DNA of 6,915 nucleotides from Candidatus Hydrogenedentota bacterium (GTDB lineage: Bacteria > Hydrogenedentota > Hydrogenedentia > Hydrogenedentales > CAITNO01): NCBI GenBank assembly GCA_011046175.1, contig DSBB01000167.1, forward strand, positions 1 through 6,915. The letters are read 5' to 3'. The notes beneath the pieces were generated by a model. That model was not told the origin of the DNA. It made no database searches and saw nothing but the letters and a program-made list of their open reading frames with translations. The translations under genes were made by a program, and so were the position numbers. Of this stretch, positions 1 to 5,828 are shown piece after piece; the stretch's first letter is position 1; each line of letters starts with the position of its first letter.

Positions 1-3000
1 GAGTTCATCCGCTCTCAATACATCACATATTGTAATATTATGCATGATATTTTTCATACCGGGGTAACCGGGCGACCAGCGCTGCCCGCAATCATCCGCC
101 ACACCGACCAGATTGCGCAGATTCTGATGTATCCGCCCGGCCATGTCCTCGGCAACGCGGTCTGACAAGCCCTGCAGGAACAGGGCTGATTCATAGTCAT
201 CCCTGTTTTTGAAATTTTCGATCACTTCCTCCACCTGCGCGCCGGCGCTGGCAATCTGAAGGCCAATCAGATCAAATCCGCCGGCCGTGTCCGAGGCAAA
301 GTACTGCGCGCCGGAAACAATGTCTTCATTGCCCGCGCCAAGCACTGAAGCAAACTCAAGCCGGGCAATCTCTTCGCCCGGTCTGTCCGGGTTGAATATA
401 ACCACCTGCTCCCCGTCGCTGCGACAGGGAAACAAGCCCGCCACGCCCTGGGGTCTTATCCAGCCTCCGGCTTCGGCCTGCGCCGTCCACCGCTCAAACA
501 GCGCCTCCATTTCCGCGTCGCTATGACCGCGACGTTCTCTTCCCGAAGGGCCGCCAAAACGCCAATTCAATGCGAAAAGGGTCCGTTTATCCATCACCGC
601 CGCAAGCTCCTCAAGCGAACAAACATACTTTTTGCTCCTGAAGTAAGCGACCTCATGCGGCACATGGGGCGGTGGGGCGACTTTCCGCCGCGGCAGGGTT
701 TCAAACAGACGCGACTCCTTTTCAAGACGACGCTGCGCCTGCTCATATTTGCGAATCAAGGCGCGCCTGTTCAGCTCGCAATAGGCCGCCGCATCGCCGG
801 CGCCCGTCAGTTTGTTCATCACATTCACGCCATCCATTGCGGTGCGGCAATAAAATACGTTGCCGCGCATTTTCTCCATGTCATCATGTCCCGCCAGCGC
901 GACATACGCCGCATGACGCTCACTGACCGGCGCGCCGCCTATCAACAATGGCACGTCAACCCCTTGTTCCGCCATCATCTTTGCAAGGGTAATCATGTGA
1001 TTTGACGTTTGCACGAGCAACGCCGACACGCCGATGGCGTCCGCCCGATGCTCGACGGCGGCGTTCAGGAATTGCTGCAGCGGCGTCATCACACCAAGAT
1101 CAACCACGTGGTAGCCATAGTTTTCAAGCAGCGTACAGGCAAGGTCCTTGCCGATGGAATGCACGTCCTGATAAACCGTGCCCAGAACGACCACGCCTTT
1201 ATGCCGGCGTTCGCTCTTTTGCCGGCTCCCGCTGTGATTTGCCAGATACTGCTCGATAAAACCCATGACTTGGCGCATCACATCGGCGGAGCGCAGCAGG
1301 TGCGGCAATGAAACTTCGCCTTTGGCAAAACCGTCCCCCAACTCTTTCATCGCGGCCATTAACCGTTCATTTACAAAATCCAGCGGCTCCCAGTGTTCCA
1401 GCGCCTGCGCCGCCTGCAAAACGATTCTGTCTTCGTACCCGTAAGAATATCCTCGAAATTCAAAAGAACCCGGCGCGCGCTCCTTATATCCGGCCTTGAT
1501 CTTTTCCGTGATGGCAATATCAACGTCAAGATGTTCATAGTCCGCCTTTTTTTGCGGGGCCTTGCCTCGTTTGGCCGCGGCAATCACTTCCAGCGTCTCA
1601 AAAGCGTCCATATCGCGTTCCAGAATTATGCGCCGTCCAAGTTCGTAATGCTCTTGGTCCAAATCTTCAACAAAGACATAATGATTGGGATTTACGATCG
1701 CGGCGTCCAACCCGCGTTTTCGGGCTTCATCGAGAAACACGGACGTCAACACAACGCGCATGTAGGGTTTTGACGCAAGGCCGTTGGTGAGATTGCCCAC
1801 GCCCAAAATGGTCAGCGTCTGCGGATGGCGCTGTTTCACCAAACGAATACCCTCAAGGGTTTCCATCGCAAAATTTGCGTCCGGAGAATTTTCCGAACCG
1901 ATGGGGAAAACATTTACATCCATAAGCAGGCGGTCCGGCGGCAACCGGTGTTTGTCGCGGGCGCGATCAATGATGCGTTGCGCCAGTTCGAGTTTTGCCT
2001 GCGCGGTGGCGGCGGGACCCTCCGGCCCTGTGCATAATGCCACATAAAAGGGATCGTGCGCCCGGGTCGCTTCTATCAGCGCGTCCATTTTCAAGCGTCC
2101 CGGCGCTATCTCCTCGTAGGAGATGGAATTGAGAATCGGACGGCCCGGATACATTTTGATAGCCGCCGCCAGAGCGTCAAACTGAAAAGAATCCAGACAC
2201 AACGCCCCGCCAAAATCCGTGGTTTGCCGATGCACGACCTCGCAAAGGGCCGCCGTGGTGTCCACGATATTTGAATCCATGCACACATCAATAATCTCGC
2301 ATCCCAAGCCGTGTGTTTGCTCGCGCGCCACCGCCTCGAGCGTGTCATGGTTTATACCCGTCTCGTTCTCCACCGCCTCGCGCACCTTTTTGGAGCCGCG
2401 AATATTCAGACGCTCGCCCACCCGTATCAGATTTGCATTGTCATCAAGACACACCGCCCGTTGCGGCCCTGAAACATAGCGACGGGTATCAGGATTGCGC
2501 CTGGAGGGAACGGCGTTTTTGATTGTCTCCTTGACAGCCGCAATATGTTCCGGCGTGGTGCCGCAACAGCCGCCCACAATAGAAACGCCGTATTCAACAA
2601 CGAAACGCTCCAGGTAGGAGGCGAATCTGTCCGGATCAAAACGAAACACCGTTTCGCCGTTTTCTGAAACGGGCAGGCCGGCGTTGGGCACAACCGATAC
2701 GGGAAGCGACGAAAAACGGCATATCTTTTCCACTGTTTTTTCCATCAGGTCTGGGCCAATGGAGCAGTTGATGCCGAACACGTCAATGCCTGTGCCTTGA
2801 ACCGTTACAAGCGCCGCGTGTATGTCCGTGTTAAACAATTGCATGCGCCCGAACGAATCAACTGTCACCTGCGCCATAATCGGCACACGCATGTTACGTT
2901 CGCGCATGGCGCGGTGAGCGCCGAATATGCCCGCCTTCAATTCGAGTATGTCCTGTTGCGTTTCAAACAGCAACACATCTACGCCGCCGTCAAGTAATCC

Positions 3001-3531
3001 AAGACACTGAAAATAAAAGTTCTCACTAATCTCATCAAAACCCGCATGACGCAGATTGGCCGTGCTGGCGGATACGACATAGTTAGAAGGGCCGATGGAC
3101 CCCGCCACATACAACGGGCGTCCGTCATAACCCTTTTCGTGACGGTACAACTCCCGGGCTTCACGCGCAATGGAAGCGGCGCGGCAATTCAGATGGTATG
3201 CAAACGTTTTCGCGTCAGCGGCATGCAGGTCAAAGCCGGCGGGAAGGGAGGAAAAGGCGGCGGAGTCCAGCGCGGAAAAATCATACTCGCCCAGCCTTAA
3301 CGGAGAAGCGCCAAAGGTGTTCGTTTCAACAGTGTCCGCGCCGGCGCGATAAAATGATGCGTGGATGTCGCGCACAGTCTCGGGCATTGAAAAACAGAGG
3401 ATGTCCACAAGCATCTTAAAATCCGCGCCGCCGTAACAAACCTCATCAAGTCCCAATTTTTGTATCATCGTGCCCGTGGCGCCGTCAAAGCACAACGGAC
3501 GTTTCTCCACTCGATCCAAAAACGAATCCAT
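1..3531 (-). CDS. metH: Cobalamin-dependent methionine synthase MetH, 3' end cut by window edge
   Basis: Cytoplasmic 5-methyltetrahydrofolate:homocysteine methyltransferase, the last step of methionine synthesis and folate recycling. I translated the frame from the ATG at 3531 to the left edge: 1177 codons, no stop or frameshift. Modules in order: homocysteine barrel (about 1-340) with DGATGTM near the start, ETNTFG, and zinc ligands Cys256, Cys322 and Cys323 (INCS and GGCCGTTPEH); pterin barrel (about 365-625) opening with VGERLNIRGSKK; B12 cap (about 655-755) with LGDGFAKGEVSLP; B12 Rossmann domain (about 775-900) with DVHSIG, where His791 is the predicted lower axial cobalt ligand, then SALL and IGG; AdoMet activation domain (from about 950) with RWSPGYP (Arg1151, Gly1155, Tyr1156). 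By family length, about 50-60 residues lie beyond the edge. Thr842 sits where E. coli has Ser810. Two oddities are an insertion of about 22 residues between 84 and 114, and Cys417 in the pterin loop. An in-frame TAG at 3550-3552 and a Shine-Dalgarno site support the start. Identification is very secure. Confidence 0.97.
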   Translation of the reverse strand, partial: MDSFLDRVEKRPLCFDGATGTMIQKLGLDEVCYGGADFKMLVDILCFSMPETVRDIHASFYRAGADTVETNTFGASPLRLGEYDFSALDSAAFSSLPAGFDLHAADAKTFAYHLNCRAASIAREARELYRHEKGYDGRPLYVAGSIGPSNYVVSASTANLRHAGFDEISENFYFQCLGLLDGGVDVLLFETQQDILELKAGIFGAHRAMRERNMRVPIMAQVTVDSFGRMQLFNTDIHAALVTVQGTGIDVFGINCSIGPDLMEKTVEKICRFSSLPVSVVPNAGLPVSENGETVFRFDPDRFASYLERFVVEYGVSIVGGCCGTTPEHIAAVKETIKNAVPSRRNPDTRRYVSGPQRAVCLDDNANLIRVGERLNIRGSKKVREAVENETGINHDTLEAVAREQTHGLGCEIIDVCMDSNIVDTTAALCEVVHRQTTDFGGALCLDSFQFDALAAAIKMYPGRPILNSISYEEIAPGRLKMDALIEATRAHDPFYVALCTGPEGPAATAQAKLELAQRIIDRARDKHRLPPDRLLMDVNVFPIGSENSPDANFAMETLEGIRLVKQRHPQTLTILGVGNLTNGLASKPYMRVVLTSVFLDEARKRGLDAAIVNPNHYVFVEDLDQEHYELGRRIILERDMDAFETLEVIAAAKRGKAPQKKADYEHLDVDIAITEKIKAGYKERAPGSFEFRGYSYGYEDRIVLQAAQALEHWEPLDFVNERLMAAMKELGDGFAKGEVSLPHLLRSADVMRQVMGFIEQYLANHSGSRQKSERRHKGVVVLGTVYQDVHSIGKDLACTLLENYGYHVVDLGVMTPLQQFLNAAVEHRADAIGVSALLVQTSNHMITLAKMMAEQGVDVPLLIGGAPVSERHAAYVALAGHDDMEKMRGNVFYCRTAMDGVNVMNKLTGAGDAAAYCELNRRALIRKYEQAQRRLEKESRLFETLPRRKVAPPPHVPHEVAYFRSKKYVCSLEELAAVMDKRTLFALNWRFGGPSGRERRGHSDAEMEALFERWTAQAEAGGWIRPQGVAGLFPCRSDGEQVVIFNPDRPGEEIARLEFASVLGAGNEDIVSGAQYFASDTAGGFDLIGLQIASAGAQVEEVIENFKNRDDYESALFLQGLSDRVAEDMAGRIHQNLRNLVGVADDCGQRWSPGYPGMKNIMHNITICDVLRADEL

Positions 3532-3537
3532 TATCAA

Positions 3538-3543
3538 CCTTCT
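3538..3543 (-). promoter_or_regulatory. Ribosome binding site of metH
   Basis: AGAAGG lies six bases before the ATG at 3531 and matches the Shine-Dalgarno core. It decides the start: the only other nearby in-frame candidate is a TTG at 3537 that would directly abut the site, and an in-frame stop follows just upstream. It is the only clear Shine-Dalgarno site in the window; the other two visible gene starts lack one. Confidence 0.75.
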
Positions 3544-3572
3544 TGCCTTCTAATGTCGTATGTTGATATCGC

Positions 3573-3603
3573 AAAAAAACAGAAACAGCGCGGGAAAAGC
3601 GCC
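3573..3603 (-). terminator. Possible weak intrinsic terminator between the membrane protein gene and metH
   Basis: Read on the minus strand, GGCGC (3603-3599) can pair with GCGCT (3591-3587), giving four GC pairs plus one G-T wobble around a seven-base loop. A T-rich run follows, ending in seven Ts (3579-3573). The stem is short and the T run starts a few bases late, so efficiency would be modest. The rest of the 113-base gap shows no clear promoter and is too small for a typical cobalamin riboswitch. An eight-base palindrome, GTCGCGAC, lies at 3616-3623 without a recognised role. Confidence 0.35.
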
Positions 3604-3644
3604 TCTCTTGGTACGGTCGCGACAATATGTGTTCGTCGCCGCAC

Positions 3645-4613
3645 TTATCCGCCCAGCGCCCGCCGCAGCTGCGGCTCGAATCCCGTCAGGACATATTCCG
3701 CCTGCGCGGAACTGCCTGAAACCTCCACGCCGCCCGTCAGATGGAAGCCGTGCGTTGACCGAAGGTATTCGCCGATGGCAGCGCCGGCGTTTTCGGCAAG
3801 GCGCCGCACATCGCCCGCTTCAACGGCATTGCGGCACAGGACTTCTCCTTTGAACACCAGCCGGTTGTTTGCGGCGAGATTGCCCACAAGCCTCGCTTCT
3901 TCAATCACCGGCCACAATTGAAGCATTCTCCGCTCCAGATTGCCGTCAGCCCAAGGCGCCACCGCGCGCGCCAACGCGCCATGCAATTCCATCAATGCCC
4001 CGTTCCGGTTGTTCACGGCCACTTCGATGAAATGCCGCCCAGTGACCGGCGGCGCGTCAATGGGCGCATAATTGGGCCATGCCTTGGAAACTTCGCCGCG
4101 TATCGTCTCAGGAATGGGCAACGTGGCCCTGGCCGCCAGTTGTGCGGCGCTCTGCCGGGAAACGCGCTGCTGTTCCCAACGAAGGGGATACAATGCGTTG
4201 AAAAACCCGGAGTCATTCACCAAATCAGCAAAGGATTCCGATGTCGGATGTTCACGCACAAAGAACAATACGCCGAAATGCTCCGGTGAACGCTGGTCGA
4301 GAAGGAATGAAAACTCAAACGGCATTTTGTGTATCCATTCCGTGCGAAACGCAAACTGCTGCAGGGAACTGACTTTGGGAACGCCTTTGATAAACTTCGA
4401 GCCGGTGGGCGCCAGAGAAGAGACATAAGACTGCACCAGCACCGGTTTCAGCACGACCCTGACAGCCGTATCATTTTCCATGAGCGATTCATGGAATACG
4501 CCGTAGGTGGGACGCACAAAGAAAAAATAATACACTCCCGCTCCGACAGCAATAATTATCGGTATTGCAATCAAAATTGCCTGGATTCGGGTTTTATCTA
4601 AGCCTATTCTCAT
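3645..4613 (-). CDS. Uncharacterised protein with a single N-terminal membrane anchor (322 aa)
   Basis: I do not recognise a family. The protein starts with a short basic stretch (Arg2, Lys7, Arg9), then one strongly hydrophobic segment at about residues 10-33 ending in aromatic residues, then about 290 mostly soluble residues. The basic N-terminus predicts that the helix stays uncleaved with the bulk outside the cytoplasm (inference, positive-inside rule). The soluble part has no obvious catalytic motif, repeat or cysteine pattern; one Cys is visible, near residue 260. The alternating hydrophobic and charged pattern suggests a folded mixed alpha/beta domain. The ATG at 4613 is the only reasonable start: an in-frame TAA lies within about 30 bases upstream with no other start codon between. 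There is no Shine-Dalgarno site; instead an extended -10 box lies six bases before the ATG. Reading through without stops, hydrophobic anchor placement and same-strand packing make it a real gene; function is unknown. Confidence 0.8.
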   Translation of the reverse strand: MRIGLDKTRIQAILIAIPIIIAVGAGVYYFFFVRPTYGVFHESLMENDTAVRVVLKPVLVQSYVSSLAPTGSKFIKGVPKVSSLQQFAFRTEWIHKMPFEFSFLLDQRSPEHFGVLFFVREHPTSESFADLVNDSGFFNALYPLRWEQQRVSRQSAAQLAARATLPIPETIRGEVSKAWPNYAPIDAPPVTGRHFIEVAVNNRNGALMELHGALARAVAPWADGNLERRMLQLWPVIEEARLVGNLAANNRLVFKGEVLCRNAVEAGDVRRLAENAGAAIGEYLRSTHGFHLTGGVEVSGSSAQAEYVLTGFEPQLRRALGG

Positions 4614-4619
4614 GACAAC

Positions 4620-4650
4620 ATGATACCATAGCGGAAAGGATTAAACCCAA
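4620..4650 (-). promoter_or_regulatory. Predicted extended -10 promoter of the membrane protein gene
   Basis: On the minus strand, TGGTATCAT (4628-4620) matches the extended -10 pattern TGnTATAAT with one mismatch. A weak -35, TTGGGT (4650-4645), would sit 19 bases upstream, longer than the usual 17, as is tolerated when an extended -10 is present. Transcription would begin about seven bases past the box, at or next to the A of the ATG at 4613, so a leaderless mRNA is predicted. This agrees with the absence of a Shine-Dalgarno site. It is a motif match only and could be chance. Confidence 0.4.
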
Positions 4651-4661
4651 AAAGGCCGGTG

Positions 4662-4682
4662 AAAAAGGCGGCGTCAGCCCGC
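4662..4682 (-). terminator. Possible intrinsic terminator after the YheT-family hydrolase gene
   Basis: On the minus strand, GCGG (4682-4679) can pair with CCGC (4671-4668) around a seven-base loop, followed by a C and five Ts (4666-4662). The all-GC stem is only four pairs, so this is weak. Its place 34 bases after the hydrolase stop, and just before the predicted promoter of the next gene, supports the reading. A second C-rich run plus five Ts follows at about 4651-4660 without a clear hairpin. Confidence 0.35.
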
Positions 4683-4715
4683 GGAAATCGGCAAAAAGAG
4701 CGGACGCAATCAAGT

Positions 4716-5795
4716 TCAGCCATGCATGTCATCTGCGCTCTGCCGGTCACGAGTCCCATAGCGCAATTGCGCTTTCAAAAAACGCAGGGCCTGTTCTTCA
4801 TACCAATATCGCGCGAGACAGGGCGCGGGACCGGAAACAAATCCCACATGTCCGCCTTTTTTCGGAAACAATGGATAGAGATACGGAGAATCGCCGGCGA
4901 TTTTATGAGGCAAGCATTCCGGCAAAATAAATTGATCATCCGCCGCACAAATAAGCAGCGTGGGCACGGCAACTCCCTGTAGAAACCGGCCGCAACCGGT
5001 ATGCCGCCAGTAGTCTTCGGCGTCCCTGTAGCCGGCCATCGGAGCAGTGACGGCCGTATCAAAACTGTAAAAGTCACACGCTTTTCTTATTTCATTTTCA
5101 TTGAGCAAACCTGGGAAACGGCGCGACACGTCCAGCGCTTTCGGCACAAGCGTCTTCACAAAATGACGCGCATACAAACCGAACAATTCACGGTGAAAAC
5201 GCGGCGCGGCGGCAACGGGATCGAACGGCGGCGACACAATGACGGCGGCGTCCAACCACCTGCGCGCGTCCCGCCCTTGTTCCCCCAGCCATTTTGCCAA
5301 CACATTTCCGCCCAAAGATATGCCGATGGCGAACAAAGGCCTGCCCCGATATCGTTCCCGCAGGTTGCGCAATACAAATGCGGGGTCTTCCGTGGCGCCC
5401 AGATGATACAATGTGGCGGTTCGATTCATCTCAAAACCGCATGAACGAAAGAACATCACCGAAAAAGTCCATTCCATTCGCTTAAAATGACGCGCAAAGC
5501 CCGGAATATAATAAGATTGCGGCGTTCCTTCCATGCCGTGAAACAACACAACAACGGGCGCGGTTGTACTGCCGTCAAGGAAAAGAAGATCGAGAAAATC
5601 GCCGTCCGGCGTATCCCAGCGCTCCCTTCGCAATTTCGGCGCGCCAAAATGCCCCAGTTTTTTGCGCACTGTCGCGCCCCATATCGTCTGGCAGTGTCTG
5701 CCTGGCAACCACCACGCCGGTTTGAAAGGATAACACGCCAGCTCCGCGAGCACCGCCTCTTTCTTTTCCTGTTCTGTTGTTGCGCCCGGCATCAT
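4716..5795 (-). CDS. YheT-family alpha/beta-fold hydrolase (COG0429-type, 359 aa)
   Basis: Predicted cytoplasmic serine hydrolase or esterase of the YheT/ABHD1-3-like family; the physiological substrate is not established for bacterial members. Family marks appear in order: FKPAWWLPGRHCQT (about 24-37), typical of the YheT N-terminus; TPDGDFLDL (62-70); oxyanion-side HGMEG (86-90); a FRSCGFEMNR stretch (116-125) matching the family's RGCSGE-NR element, followed by YHLGATED; nucleophile elbow GISLGGN (158-164) with Ser160; acid in AADDQF (Asp286 or Asp287); and base in GGHVGF (His316). All triad residues are present, so it should be active. Length is slightly above the roughly 320-340 usual for the family because of a short polar N-terminus and a charged tail after about 345. 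The ATG at 5795 is followed by a second ATG at 5792; an in-frame TGA lies a few codons upstream, so the true start is one of these two. No clear Shine-Dalgarno site is seen. It begins 33 bases after the upstream gene ends, so co-transcription is possible. Confidence 0.93.
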   Translation of the reverse strand: MMPGATTEQEKKEAVLAELACYPFKPAWWLPGRHCQTIWGATVRKKLGHFGAPKLRRERWDTPDGDFLDLLFLDGSTTAPVVVLFHGMEGTPQSYYIPGFARHFKRMEWTFSVMFFRSCGFEMNRTATLYHLGATEDPAFVLRNLRERYRGRPLFAIGISLGGNVLAKWLGEQGRDARRWLDAAVIVSPPFDPVAAAPRFHRELFGLYARHFVKTLVPKALDVSRRFPGLLNENEIRKACDFYSFDTAVTAPMAGYRDAEDYWRHTGCGRFLQGVAVPTLLICAADDQFILPECLPHKIAGDSPYLYPLFPKKGGHVGFVSGPAPCLARYWYEEQALRFLKAQLRYGTRDRQSADDMHG

Positions 5796-5828
5796 GTTAA
5801 CCGCAGCAAGCGTTCAACGCAACAGGCG

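Noticed and set aside
523..1005. Plus-strand open frames of 160 and other lengths across 287-2522
   Set aside because: They lie opposite metH, whose translation matches the family throughout; their compositions are typical of antisense shadows in a GC-rich gene.
3616..3623. Eight-base palindrome GTCGCGAC as an operator
   Set aside because: Short perfect palindromes of this GC content are expected by chance, no second copy is seen nearby, and it lies far from any supported promoter.
3532..3644. A cobalamin or SAM riboswitch before metH
   Set aside because: The gap is only 113 bases, partly taken up by a terminator-like hairpin and the ribosome binding site, and no B12-box or SAM-I core is visible.
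3460..3921. Plus-strand open frame of 153 codons covering the metH start and the intergenic gap
   Set aside because: It overlaps the ends of two real minus-strand genes, is Arg/Ser/Pro-rich and low in any recognisable pattern, and no start signal supports it.
4651..4670. Near-repeat of AAAAAGGC(C/G)G in the gap after the hydrolase gene
   Set aside because: Only two short, imperfect copies; it is better read as the T-runs and GC tract of a terminator-like region than as a repeat element.
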